DNA of 64,000 nt, taken from contig JBBAAR010000005.1 of the NCBI GenBank assembly GCA_041658185.1, forward strand, positions 106,442 through 170,441. The letters run 5' to 3'. This DNA is from UBA8919 sp041658185. GTDB lineage: Bacteria; Elusimicrobiota; UBA8919. Position 1 is the stretch's first letter. Each line of letters starts with the position of its first letter. A program made the position numbers and the translations under genes. Of this stretch, positions 32,595-40,469 are shown in pieces. The notes below the pieces were generated by a model. The model saw only the letters and a list, made by a program, of their open reading frames with translations. It did no database searches and had not been told where the DNA came from.

Positions 32595-33407
32595 ATGAAA
32601 ATATCGCTTTACACTAAAATATTTCAATACCTTCACTATAACGAAATTATTCAAATTGCTAAAAAATATGGTTATGCTGGATTAGAATTAGATAGGTTGC
32701 CTGAGGTTGGTGCTCAACTTCTTAAAGAAATGGTACAGACCAACAACCTTACAATTTGTTCTCTTCACAGTTGGGCTCATGTTGCTCATGGCTCTAACAT
32801 TGCCAGTGGAAATGCCGATAAACGCTACGACGGTGTTAATGCAATTGAAAAGGCAATTGTTTTTGCCAAAGAAGTCGGCTGTCCTATAGTGCAGATAAAA
32901 GGAATATATTGCTGGCCTTATGCTTTACCATTTAAAGGTTTCTGGAACAGAACAGTTACAGAACTTAAAAAATTATGTAGGTCTGCGGAAAACAATAATG
33001 TTAAATTATCATTGCATATGAAACATAGTATCGCATATGTAGTGAATAGTCCGTGGGCAGCAAAAGATATGATTGAAGAAGTCGGTTCTTCAGCATTAGG
33101 AGTGACTTTTGACGCAGGTACTTTAAATCTGATGACTCCACGCGCTACTTCTTTGGTTGGTTTTGTAGAAATTCTCAAAGATAATATTTTTCATGTGCAC
33201 ATAAACGATAACGATGGTTATCATGACCAGAAACTTCCGCCGGGAAAGGGAAATATCAACTGGGAAGTTCTGTTAATGGCTCTACGGGATATCAATTATA
33301 ACGGCTATTTATCAGTTGATTTGCAGGGTGGATTTCAGCAGAGAGACCCCCATGGCGTTGCTTATGAAAGCATTAAATTCTTAAGAAGTGTTTTAGAAAA
33401 ATTATGA
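32595..33407 (+). CDS. Xylose-isomerase-like TIM-barrel protein (sugar phosphate isomerase/epimerase family)
   Basis: 270 residues with AP_endonuc_2 / xylose-isomerase-like barrel features: ISLYTKIFQYLHYNEIIQIAKKYGYAGLELDR (strand 1 with metal-type Glu), ICSLHSWAHVAHGSN, LSLHMKHSIAY, LGVTFDAGTLNL (Asp), FHVHINDNDGYHDQKLPPGKGNINW (His and Asp), and YLSVDLQGG. The putative metal-site residues Glu, His and Asp are present in order. The substrate is not known. It starts 6 bases after the kinase and is followed by two receivers, an unusual neighbourhood for an isomerase. Confidence 0.85.
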   Translation: MKISLYTKIFQYLHYNEIIQIAKKYGYAGLELDRLPEVGAQLLKEMVQTNNLTICSLHSWAHVAHGSNIASGNADKRYDGVNAIEKAIVFAKEVGCPIVQIKGIYCWPYALPFKGFWNRTVTELKKLCRSAENNNVKLSLHMKHSIAYVVNSPWAAKDMIEEVGSSALGVTFDAGTLNLMTPRATSLVGFVEILKDNIFHVHINDNDGYHDQKLPPGKGNINWEVLLMALRDINYNGYLSVDLQGGFQQRDPHGVAYESIKFLRSVLEKL

Positions 33408-33440
33408 GCAAGTATAAACTCACAGATGCAGGAGGTTACA

Positions 33441-33875
33441 ATGATAGAACAACCAAAAATTCTTATTGTTGAAGATGACCTGGATGTGGTTGAAGCAATG
33501 AAAGTGGTTTTGGAATCAAAGAAATACCGTGTGATTTCCGCTAATGACGGGAAAGAGGGTCTTGAAAAAGCGAAATCCGAAAAGCCGGATTTAATTATTT
33601 TGGATGTTATGATGAGGCATGAAACGGAAGGATTCAAAGTAACCCAAACTCTGCGAAGAAACGAACAGACGAAGTATATTCCTATTTTGATGGTTACTGC
33701 TATAACTCAAAAAACAGGATTTCCATTTTCACCGGAAACGGACGGAGAATTCCTTCCCGTTGATGATTACGTGGAAAAACCGGTTCAACCCGATGATTTA
33801 TTGCTACGCGTAGAGAAACTTTTACAACTGCCGGAAGAAAAGATAAATATTGAAGGCAGAAAAAGTATTTTATGA
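33441..33875 (+). CDS. Single-domain response regulator
   Basis: 144 residues from the ATG at 33441, chosen because AGGAGGTTACA precedes it; an ATG at 33426 lies before that ribosome site. Receiver motifs: ILIVEDDLDVVEAM, LIILDVMMRHETEGF (phospho-Asp), LMVTAIT, and DYVEKPVQPDDLL with the conserved Lys-Pro. It has the extra loop FPFSPETDGEFLPVD shared with the next gene, which it overlaps by 4 bases. The two are tandem duplicates by sequence. Confidence 0.92.
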   Translation: MIEQPKILIVEDDLDVVEAMKVVLESKKYRVISANDGKEGLEKAKSEKPDLIILDVMMRHETEGFKVTQTLRRNEQTKYIPILMVTAITQKTGFPFSPETDGEFLPVDDYVEKPVQPDDLLLRVEKLLQLPEEKINIEGRKSIL

Positions 33876-34282
33876 AAACCAAGAAAATACTTATTGTTGA
33901 AGATGATGTTGACATGGCTGAGGCGACAAAATTGATATTGGAATCAAAAAGATATGAAGTTGATGTTGCGGTTGATTATGAAGAGGGGCTCAAAAAAATA
34001 AAAACCGGCGCCGCAAAACCGGATTTAATAATCCTTGATGTAATGTTACCGGGTAAGACGGGTTTTGATTTAGCATATAAATTGAAGGAAGATAAAACTA
34101 CCTGTTATATTCCGATACTTATGCTTACGGCGATAAATATTGAACAAGCGGGATTTGACACATCTCCAAAAATTGACGGTAAGTATTTGCCCGTGGATGA
34201 ATTCATTGATAAACCTGCTCAACCGGATGATTTAATTGAAAAAGTTGAAAGATTGCTTAAAAAGGCAAGGAATAGAGCATAG
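33872..34282 (+). CDS. Single-domain response regulator (tandem paralogue)
   Basis: 136 residues: ILIVEDDVDMAEATKLILESKRYEVDVAVDYEEG, LIILDVMLPGKTGF (phospho-Asp), LMLTAINIEQAGFDTSPKIDGKYLPVDEFIDKPAQPDDLIEKVERLL. It shares the long inserted loop and the K-P-A/V-Q-P-D-D-L ending with its upstream neighbour, so a local duplication is clear. No output domain. It is followed by the GAGGATAG-type repeat at 34272. Confidence 0.92.
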   Translation: MKTKKILIVEDDVDMAEATKLILESKRYEVDVAVDYEEGLKKIKTGAAKPDLIILDVMLPGKTGFDLAYKLKEDKTTCYIPILMLTAINIEQAGFDTSPKIDGKYLPVDEFIDKPAQPDDLIEKVERLLKKARNRA

Positions 34283-34335
34283 AGGATAGAGGACAGAAAC
34301 TACGCTCTACGCTCTATTCTCTAATCTCTGGTGTT
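34272..34335. repeat. GAGAT/GATAG-type dispersed repeat (copy 2)
   Basis: AATAGAGCATAGAGGATAG and AGGACAG are followed by ACGCTCTACGCTCTATTCTC, arms that pair loosely, then CTGGTGTTAAT before the next ATG. The first bases encode the final residues of the preceding receiver. Compare 6601-6670. Confidence 0.6.
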
Positions 34336-34338
34336 AAT

Positions 34339-34587
34339 ATGGATATAGCAAAAATTATTGGGAAAGACAAATTTGAAAAATTAAAAAAACATCTGGGCGG
34401 TAACTTAGTATGGATACCTAAAGTAGGGAATTTAGGTACCAGAGATAATAACTATTTTGAAAAAAGAAACAATTTAATCAGATATTTCAGGGCGAAAGGT
34501 TTTACAATCAGACAGATTGCAGAAAAATTTTTCTTATCGGAAAAGAGGGTATATAATATTCTCATTTCTCATAAAGACGAGAATTGA
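34339..34587 (+). CDS. Small Mor-like helix-turn-helix protein
   Basis: 82 residues. LKKHLGGNLVWIPKVGN then RNNLIRYFRAKGFTIRQIAEKFFLSEKRVYNIL resembles the Mor/C middle-operon activators of Mu-like phages (a G-G-x-x-x-x-I-P-K strand followed by a C-terminal HTH), so a small DNA-binding regulator is likely. Its last residues (ISHKDEN) are encoded by a dispersed repeat that recurs after the next gene. Confidence 0.7.
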   Translation: MDIAKIIGKDKFEKLKKHLGGNLVWIPKVGNLGTRDNNYFEKRNNLIRYFRAKGFTIRQIAEKFFLSEKRVYNILISHKDEN

Positions 34588-34588
34588 C
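34558..34588. repeat. TTCTC...GACGAGAATTGAC repeat (copies at 34558-34588 and 34853-34883)
   Basis: ATTCTCATTTCTCATAAAGACGAGAATTGAC ends the Mor-like gene, and ATTCTCGCTTCTTATAAAGACGAGAATTGAC lies 295 bp further on. TTCTC and GAGAA pair. The two copies flank the small membrane-protein gene at 34665, so it is bracketed by direct repeats. Confidence 0.75.
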
Positions 34589-34664
34589 GGCAAAAAACGG
34601 ATTTGTAAAGTTAGAAATTATGAGGATTATTTCGGTTGCGGAAAAATAATTTAAAGGAGGGAGT

Positions 34665-34847
34665 ATGAAGAAAATTTCAACATGGTTGTACATCGGCTCC
34701 GGCGTTTCATTGTTTCTGGTTTATGCTGTCTGGTTCTATTTCAAAGGAACAGACATGGCTTATGCTGAAAGGTTCGGCACTTTTATCGGGCTCTGGGTTC
34801 CCACACTGTTAATTGCCGGCAAAATAATGGAAGACCGCGGCAAATAA
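34665..34847 (+). CDS. Small two-helix membrane protein, 60 aa
   Basis: MKKISTWLYIGSGVSLFLVY starts one hydrophobic helix, and a second runs FGTFIGLWVPTLLIAGKIM, with a charged tail EDRGK. AAAGGAGGGAGT before the ATG is a strong ribosome site. Proteins of this size and two-helix layout are common, and I know of no function. It lies between the direct repeats at 34558 and 34853, upstream of the menaquinone genes. Confidence 0.75.
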   Translation: MKKISTWLYIGSGVSLFLVYAVWFYFKGTDMAYAERFGTFIGLWVPTLLIAGKIMEDRGK

Positions 34848-34882
34848 ATGGTTATTCTCGCTTCTTATAAAGACGAGAATTG

Positions 34883-34950
34883 ACCCTGTTAGAAATTTTT
34901 CGTAAAATAAGTTGCGGTTGTAAGTTTTTCCAAGATTTTTCTAACAGGGT
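34883..34950. repeat. Long inverted repeat ACCCTGTTAGAAA...TTTCTAACAGGGT
   Basis: Perfect 13-bp arms (34883-34895 and 34938-34950) with a 42-nt loop, directly after the second GACGAGAATTGAC repeat and before the menG gene. It resembles the ACCCCGTTAGAT hairpins in style and may be another dispersed family member. Confidence 0.7.
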
Positions 34951-34985
34951 GACAAGAAAAAGTATGAAACAGGACAATATTCATT

Positions 34986-35666
34986 ATGACAAATTTTAAT
35001 ATTCAAACTATGTTTAATTATCTTGCTCCGAGATATGATTTATTTAACAAACTGACTAGTCTTTCCTTAGATGGATATTGGCGTAAATTTGCCGTATCAA
35101 AATCTAATGAATGCAAAAACATACTGGATGTATGCACCGGGACAGGTGAACTTGCTTTTGAATTAGCAAGTAAAAATGAGCAAAGAAAAATAACCGGAGT
35201 GGATTTCTCAACTGAGATGTTAAATATAGCAAAAAATAAATTAAACGGGGAAAATATTGAATTTCTTCTGGGCAATGCAGAAAAACTTTCCTTTCCGGAG
35301 GCGGCATTTGATTGTGTAACAAGCGGATTTGCTATGCGTAATGTAATTAATAATATTGATATTGTGTTAAAGGAGATGTATCGGGTAATCAAACCCAAAG
35401 GAAAAATTATTATTTTAGAAATGAGTAAACCATATTCAAAGTTTTCAAGGCAACTCTATTACATTTATTTGCGAACTGTTATATATTTATTAGGTTTAAT
35501 TATTTTTGGAAAAAGGTGGCCTTTTAGGTATCTGGTTAATTCAATTATAAATTTTCTTGAACCGGAACAATTCAGAAAAAAATTAAAAGATGCCGGATTT
35601 GAGGATATTAAATATTTTCCCTTAACTTTGGGAATTGTCGGTATTTATACGGGAGTGAAAAGATGA
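34986..35666 (+). CDS. menG: Demethylmenaquinone methyltransferase (UbiE/MenG family)
   Basis: SAM-dependent C-methyltransferase performing the last step of menaquinone synthesis. 226 residues with APRYDLFNKLTSLSLDGYWRK at the start, the SAM motif NILDVCTGTGELAFELA, GVDFSTEMLNIAK, DCVTSGFAMRNVINNIDIVLKEMYRVIKPKGKIIILEMSKP (the UbiE signature R-N-V region), and the terminal TLGIVGIYTGVK. It overlaps menA by 4 bases. The preceding genome context lacks other men genes, so the pathway upstream is elsewhere. Confidence 0.94.
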   Translation: MTNFNIQTMFNYLAPRYDLFNKLTSLSLDGYWRKFAVSKSNECKNILDVCTGTGELAFELASKNEQRKITGVDFSTEMLNIAKNKLNGENIEFLLGNAEKLSFPEAAFDCVTSGFAMRNVINNIDIVLKEMYRVIKPKGKIIILEMSKPYSKFSRQLYYIYLRTVIYLLGLIIFGKRWPFRYLVNSIINFLEPEQFRKKLKDAGFEDIKYFPLTLGIVGIYTGVKR

Positions 35667-36583
35667 ATAAAAAAATTAAGATTTGGTTAAAAGCAGTCAG
35701 ACCGCAGTTTTTCACTGCTACTATAGTTCCTGTAACATTAGGTGCAGTAATATCTTGGCATCAATTTGGTAGTTTTAATTGGCCGTATTTCCTGCTCGCC
35801 TTAATCGGCGGACTTTTCATCCATGCAGGATTAGATTTGGCAAACGATTACTATGACCATACTAGCGGAGTTGACGACATTAACCGGTTTCCTACACCGT
35901 TCAGCGCAGGGAGTCGGGTAATACAAGAAAAACTTCTTACCCCCGGACAGGTAATTCGGGGTAGTATTTTTTGTTTCTTAGCAGGCAGTGCTATCGGTCT
36001 GTATCTGAATTTTGTTTTACCCGGAAATACTATCCTGATTATAGGTATTATCGGGGTATTTTTAGCATTCTTTTATACTGCCGACCCTATCCGAATCGGA
36101 TACACGGGGTTTGGTGAACTATCTGTATGGCTGGGGTTCGGTCCGGTTATGGTTTTAGGTTCATATTATGTCCAGTGTCATCAATTATCTTGGTTGCCAT
36201 TTCTTGCTTCAGTTCCTGTCGGTATTCTCATTGCTCTGGTTTTATATATTAACGAATTTCCCGATTATGAAGCGGATAAAAAAGTGAACAAAAGAACATT
36301 AGTAATAATCTTAGGAAAGAAAAAAGCGATTAAGGTTTATTATTTACTTTTAGGATTCGTTTATTTGTGGGTTATTTTAGGAGTGATTACAAAATTTTTT
36401 CCTTACTTCACTTTAATTGTCTTCATTACCGTTCCTTTATTTTTTAAAGCGGTTAAAGTCGCAAAGATGAACTATGATAAAATTTACGAATTACTTCCGG
36501 CCAATGCAGCGACTATTGGTTTGCATTTGACAATCGGACTGTTGTTGAGTGTAGGTTTTATTCTTAATAAGTTAGTTAAATAA
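35663..36583 (+). CDS. menA: 1,4-dihydroxy-2-naphthoate polyprenyltransferase (MenA, UbiA family)
   Basis: 306-residue integral membrane prenyltransferase that attaches the isoprenoid tail to the naphthoate head group. First Asp-rich motif LANDYYDHTSGVDD (around 66-79) and second motif NEFPDYEADKKVNKRTL (around 195-211), with about eight to nine membrane helices. RPQFFTATIVPVTLGA at the N-terminus is typical of the family. It is coupled to menG and followed by a polyprenyl synthase that makes the tail. A remnant of another copy lies at 31067-31159. Confidence 0.94.
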   Translation: MNKKIKIWLKAVRPQFFTATIVPVTLGAVISWHQFGSFNWPYFLLALIGGLFIHAGLDLANDYYDHTSGVDDINRFPTPFSAGSRVIQEKLLTPGQVIRGSIFCFLAGSAIGLYLNFVLPGNTILIIGIIGVFLAFFYTADPIRIGYTGFGELSVWLGFGPVMVLGSYYVQCHQLSWLPFLASVPVGILIALVLYINEFPDYEADKKVNKRTLVIILGKKKAIKVYYLLLGFVYLWVILGVITKFFPYFTLIVFITVPLFFKAVKVAKMNYDKIYELLPANAATIGLHLTIGLLLSVGFILNKLVK

Positions 36584-36626
36584 AAGAACTATATGTTTAG
36601 CAGGAAAAAATGGAAGGTGAAATGAT

Positions 36627-37514
36627 ATGGAATTAAAAAACATTTACATGCCGATAATGGAGGATTTGACGCAAGTTGAGGCGAAAATAAGAGAGCAGAT
36701 ACATTTTCTAACCGCCGGGCATAAATTTGTGAATGAAATTGTAGGTTTCTTTTTTGATAACCCCGGTCAGCGTCTGCGTCCAGCGCTGGTGATTTTATCT
36801 GCCTGCGCGGCGTTTGAAAATGAAAAAAAACAGGGGAAAGAACTTCCATATTCTGAAGATGTGATAATGCTAGCGACAATAGTGGAATATTTACATAGCG
36901 CCAGTTTAATTCATGACGATGTGGTTGACGAGGCTGTTAGCCGGCGGGGAAAACCGAGCATGAATGTGCAGTTCAAGAACAAAATATCCGTGCTTGCCGG
37001 CGATATGCTGTATTCTCATGCATTTGCACTTCTTACCGACAGGTTTGACAAGAAAATAATGAAAATCCTTTCCCAGTGCGTCCAGAAAATGTGCCGCGGA
37101 GAAATAAACGAATTAAGGGAATGCGATTTTGAACAATACCTCGGAATTCTTGAAGACAAGACCGCAGTTTTTATGTCCGCCTGCTGTAATGCGGGTGCCA
37201 CCGTCGCCGTAAAGAGCGGGAATCCGGGTGGGGTACGGGCGCTGGCGGATTTCGGGCTTAATCTCGGTATGGTTTATCAGATGGTGGATGATTTAAAGGA
37301 TGGGGATGCTCCCATTCCCGTAACCGGTGTGTATAGGGAAAAACTGGTTAAAAAACTTAATGAATTTGTGCGCGGCGCGGAAGAAAACCTATCTGTATTG
37401 CACGATTCCGTATATAAAGAAAGCTTGGCAAATCTGTTAAGGTACATCATTGAACAGCATATAGAAATCAAAGACCTGGTTAGTTGCCGGAGTGTTAATC
37501 TGGGAGGGAAATGA
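36627..37514 (+). CDS. Polyprenyl (all-trans) diphosphate synthase
   Basis: 295 residues with the trans-prenyltransferase motifs: GQRLRPALVILSA, first aspartate motif LIHDDVVDEAVSRRGKPSMN, GDMLYSHAFAL, and second motif MVYQMVDDLKDGD. It condenses isopentenyl diphosphates into the long chain used by MenA. It has an insertion around residues 65-75 (EKKQGKELPYSE), and the stretch after the second motif is shortened. It overlaps the YceI gene by 4 bases. Confidence 0.93.
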   Translation: MELKNIYMPIMEDLTQVEAKIREQIHFLTAGHKFVNEIVGFFFDNPGQRLRPALVILSACAAFENEKKQGKELPYSEDVIMLATIVEYLHSASLIHDDVVDEAVSRRGKPSMNVQFKNKISVLAGDMLYSHAFALLTDRFDKKIMKILSQCVQKMCRGEINELRECDFEQYLGILEDKTAVFMSACCNAGATVAVKSGNPGGVRALADFGLNLGMVYQMVDDLKDGDAPIPVTGVYREKLVKKLNEFVRGAEENLSVLHDSVYKESLANLLRYIIEQHIEIKDLVSCRSVNLGGK

Positions 37515-38236
37515 AAGTGTTAAAGAATATCAGAGTTAAGTTTACCCCGCTCTTCCTTAACGGCTTTTTAGGAAGGGCTGGGTTTATTTCGTTTGTTTTA
37601 CCGGTCGTTGTTCTGTTTTCAGTTTCTATTCTTTTCAGTGCGGCTGCACCGGAAAAAGGGTTGCCCTACAAACTTTTGGTCTCTACGCAAAGCCGTCTCT
37701 GGCTTGAAGGCGACTCCACATTTCACAGGTACGAGAGCCGTGCATCGGTTATATTGTTGGATACATCAGGCGAATTGGCGACCAACACAAAATCGCTCAA
37801 GGAACAGGAATTATTAAACAACATAGTTCTTGTCCCCGGATTCTCAAGGTTTATTCTAAATATACCGGTAGAAAAACTAAAATCAGGAATCCCCGGTCTT
37901 GCCGGAAAAATGCATAGTGCTCTGAAGTATAAGAAATTTTCGGATATTATTTTTACGTTATTTGATTACAAGGCTGAGCGGAAAGCAGGTAAGCCGAACG
38001 TTTTCACCGTAAAAGCGACCGGAATACTGAACGTAGCAGGACAGGAAAAAGAAATATCACTTGAATTTGAGGCAGAGACAACAGATAAATTCATTAAAGT
38101 TACAGGTGAGAAAGATATTTTAATGACCGGTTTTGGAATTAAGCCTCCGAAAGTATTGTTGATAAAAGCGGCAGACAAAGTGGATATAAAATGGGAACTT
38201 TACCTGGAGGCATATCAACCGCCGGAGAACAAATGA
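37511..38236 (+). CDS. Secreted YceI-like lipocalin-fold protein
   Basis: 241 residues. A basic N-terminus and hydrophobic segment (FVLPVVVLFSVSILFSAAAP) form the export signal. The rest is YceI-like: STQSRLWLEGDSTFHRYES, NIPVEKLKSG, FTVKATGILNVAGQEKEISLEFEA and KPPKVLLIKAADKVDIKWELYLEA. YceI proteins bind polyprenyl or quinone-like lipids in the periplasm, which fits the preceding prenyl and menaquinone genes. Residues 11-25 (FTPLFLNGFLGRAGF) are encoded by the dispersed repeat at 37544, so the signal peptide has been extended by a repeat. Confidence 0.85.
   Translation: MKVLKNIRVKFTPLFLNGFLGRAGFISFVLPVVVLFSVSILFSAAAPEKGLPYKLLVSTQSRLWLEGDSTFHRYESRASVILLDTSGELATNTKSLKEQELLNNIVLVPGFSRFILNIPVEKLKSGIPGLAGKMHSALKYKKFSDIIFTLFDYKAERKAGKPNVFTVKATGILNVAGQEKEISLEFEAETTDKFIKVTGEKDILMTGFGIKPPKVLLIKAADKVDIKWELYLEAYQPPENK
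37544..37583. repeat. Dispersed hairpin repeat 'CTTCCT...AGGAAGG' (copy 2), in coding sequence
   Basis: ACCCCGCTCTTCCT and AGGAAGGGCTGGGTT pair over about 13 positions. Same family as 2050-2091. It lies in frame within the signal-peptide region of the YceI gene. Confidence 0.7.
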
Positions 38237-38353
38237 CAGGAGGACATTTCTTATGAAAAAAAAACATAAAGCGCCGCCTTAGAAGTAAAATTGTATTTTT
38301 TTCGTATAAGAGGATAAATTTGAAAGAATTAACAGATGAGGAGGAAAGATAAT

Positions 38354-39676
38354 ATGAAAAATGTTTTGGCGTCAGTTATGCTCATCGGATTTATATCAAT
38401 TTTTGCAGGAACGGTATTTGCAGTGGAGTTAATTTCTACTGCTGATGACCAATTGAGTATCGGCGGGAGAATGCAGATGCTGGGAGTTGCGGAAATCCTG
38501 AAAGATAGTTTAAATAGTACGACGGCGACATTTACGAAAAAGGACCCGCTAAGAATATTTCTTTTTCAAAAACAGGCCCGGCTGAATTTAAAAGGTAAGC
38601 ACAACTCCACCGACTATTATCTGGAAATGATGTTTGGCGGCGAGGAAGTGCCTAAATCCAACACAGTGATGTCTCTTTTAGATTACTATATTGATACGCC
38701 TCTGTTTGGGTCTCACTCTATTAAAGTTGGACAATTTAAGGTGCCTTACGGCCGCGAACGGCTTACAAGTCCGGAAGTTCTGAACAATGCAGACAGGTCA
38801 ATCCAAAATCTGGCTTCCGGCGTCGGCAGAGACATAGGGTTTGCCGTGCACGGAAATCATGGTAATATGATTGGTACTATAGGAGTATTCACGGGCGGCG
38901 GGATGGATGTACCGCAGAGGTATCTTCCGGAAGTTTTTGGTTTTCCGATGCTCGTCGTCAGAGCCGGTATCAATAACAAACTTGACAGGGATGTATTCAC
39001 ACCTTATCAGGTTGAACGGGCGGATAATGACGGTACAAGATACGCCGGTTATGTAAACGCTTTTTATACTAAAGATTCCCGCGTAGGTCATAGTAATGCG
39101 CTCGGCACAAAAGCAGGCAACTATGCCTATGACAAATCATTACTTCTTAATGCGAGTTGGAATCCATACATAAGTTCAACACTGCAAGCCGAGTATTGGC
39201 AAGCCGGGGCGGACTTCGCGGTAGAAATGCCTATGAAAGGTAAGATTTGTTCATCAGTAATTGAAATAAACTATGGGAAATATAAGAATGACAACGGAAG
39301 TTTAGAACTTTTAAGCGGGATGGCAAAAGAAAGTGTGATTATCGGCAAATATGAAATCGGGCTCAGGTATGCCGTCATAGTCCCTGATAAGAATATTGCT
39401 TACACGGATACTGCCACAAAAAAAACATACAAAATTGTTGACAGCGGCATAATCCATGAGGTTGCACCCAGTTTAGTAATCAATATCAACAAAAATATGA
39501 AAATTGTGATGGATGCACCTATCGGGCTCAATTCGCCGGTTGCTATAGAAAAGGGTAACGGCGCTTATGATTTGATGAAGCAGCCCGACCAGGTATCATA
39601 TGCCAAAACCGGCAGCGGAATAATTGAACGCCAGACCACAAAGACAGGCCGTGCGATGTTCCAGTTTGTTTTTTAA
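38354..39676 (+). CDS. Outer-membrane porin (phosphate-selective porin-like beta-barrel)
   Basis: 440 residues from the ATG at 38354, chosen because GAGGAGGAAAGATA precedes it. Signal peptide MKNVLASVMLIGFISIFAGTVFA with an A-x-A-type cut. The body alternates short polar and aromatic strands: LSIGGRMQMLGV, ARLNLKGKHNSTDYYLEMMFGG, YYIDTPLFGSHSIKVGQFKVPYGRERLTS (a hallmark of the OprO/OprP-type fold). It ends in the C-terminal phenylalanine (MFQFVF) needed for outer-membrane assembly. It shows that the organism has a porin-containing outer membrane. Confidence 0.88.
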   Translation: MKNVLASVMLIGFISIFAGTVFAVELISTADDQLSIGGRMQMLGVAEILKDSLNSTTATFTKKDPLRIFLFQKQARLNLKGKHNSTDYYLEMMFGGEEVPKSNTVMSLLDYYIDTPLFGSHSIKVGQFKVPYGRERLTSPEVLNNADRSIQNLASGVGRDIGFAVHGNHGNMIGTIGVFTGGGMDVPQRYLPEVFGFPMLVVRAGINNKLDRDVFTPYQVERADNDGTRYAGYVNAFYTKDSRVGHSNALGTKAGNYAYDKSLLLNASWNPYISSTLQAEYWQAGADFAVEMPMKGKICSSVIEINYGKYKNDNGSLELLSGMAKESVIIGKYEIGLRYAVIVPDKNIAYTDTATKKTYKIVDSGIIHEVAPSLVININKNMKIVMDAPIGLNSPVAIEKGNGAYDLMKQPDQVSYAKTGSGIIERQTTKTGRAMFQFVF

Positions 39677-39713
39677 TTTCTGTTGTATAGGAAATTTTAA
39701 TGTTTAATGTAGT

Positions 39714-39731
39714 TGCCGACCTTGGTCGGCA
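39714..39731. repeat. Hairpin TGCCGAC-CTTG-GTCGGCA
   Basis: Perfect 7-bp stem preceded by GTAGT. A relative (GTAGCAGACCTTGGTCTGCTG) lies at 48436-48456, so this is another small dispersed hairpin family. It sits between the porin and the SRPBCC gene. Confidence 0.65.
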
Positions 39732-39755
39732 CTAACTTACAGAAAAGGGTTTCGT

Positions 39756-40307
39756 TTGTTCAAATATCTATATTATACTATAATTGGTTTATCATTTTTT
39801 ACTGCAAATTTATGTTGCGACGACATAGATATTTCAATTGATAAAGACGCCGGCGGGTTTCAAATCAACGCAACTTTTTCCACAGATGCTCCGGCAGAAA
39901 GAGTCCGTGAAGTGCTGGTTGATTACGAAAATATACCGAATTTTGCATCTTCTATTGTAAAAAGCAAAATAAAGACCAGGGAAAACGGGTTTATCTTGCT
40001 TGAGCAGATTGGGGTGCAGAAGATTTTGCCGTTATTTTCGGTAAAAGTATATCTTCTTCTAAAAATAGAAGAGAACAAAAACAGGATTAATTTTGAAGAT
40101 ATATCCAGAAAAGATTTTGATAGATATATCGGCTATTGGGAAATTAACGAAATTTCTTCAAGAACCGTTACCTCCTATTCGCTGACCGTAAAACCCAACT
40201 TCTATATTCCGAATTTCATCGCAAAGAAAATATTTATTAACAAATCAAAAAAAATGTGCCGGGAAATCCTGGATGAAATAAACAGGAATAAGAATATCAC
40301 CCGCTGA
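39756..40307 (+). CDS. Secreted SRPBCC/START-like (polyketide cyclase-type) protein
   Basis: 183 residues with a TTG start. N-terminal signal-like segment (FKYLYYTIIGLSFFTANLCC). The rest has the helix-grip pattern of cyclase/dehydrase proteins: GGFQINATFSTDAPAERVREVLVDYENIPNFASSI, KILPLFSVKVYLLLKIEENKNRINFE and a long C-terminal helix KIFINKSKKMCREILDEI. Such proteins bind hydrophobic ligands. It follows the YceI and porin genes, and all three are envelope proteins. Start choice is uncertain. Confidence 0.72.
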   Translation: MFKYLYYTIIGLSFFTANLCCDDIDISIDKDAGGFQINATFSTDAPAERVREVLVDYENIPNFASSIVKSKIKTRENGFILLEQIGVQKILPLFSVKVYLLLKIEENKNRINFEDISRKDFDRYIGYWEINEISSRTVTSYSLTVKPNFYIPNFIAKKIFINKSKKMCREILDEINRNKNITR

Positions 40308-40333
40308 ATGTTTTATATTTTTATCGGCAATAC

Positions 40334-40362
40334 TTGACAAACCCGGCTATTTTATATATAAC
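40334..40362 (+). promoter_or_regulatory. Promoter TTGACA-17-TATAAC upstream of the NarL-type gene
   Basis: TTGACA (40334-40339) and TATAAC (40357-40362). It would give a leader of about 100 nt before the gene at 40470. Confidence 0.65.
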
Positions 40363-40429
40363 TCTTTGAGAGAAAAGAGGACAGCAATTAAGAGATTTTG
40401 GATGGAGCAGGAATCAGCGGTAAAATAAG

Positions 40430-40458
40430 TTGATTTTTTTAAAAAAGTTTTGTATAAT
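40430..40458 (+). promoter_or_regulatory. Second promoter TTGATT-17-TATAAT, possibly leaderless
   Basis: TTGATT (40430-40435) and TATAAT (40453-40458). The predicted start (about 40465) is only about 5 bases before the ATG at 40470, and no ribosome site is visible, so transcripts from here would be leaderless. Confidence 0.65.
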
Positions 40459-40469
40459 TTATCAGCAAT

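Noticed and set aside
38253..38282. Nine-residue ORF MKKKHKAPP with a ribosome site (AGGAGG) before the porin
   Set aside because: Too short to support. It could be a leader peptide, but there is no attenuator-like structure after it.
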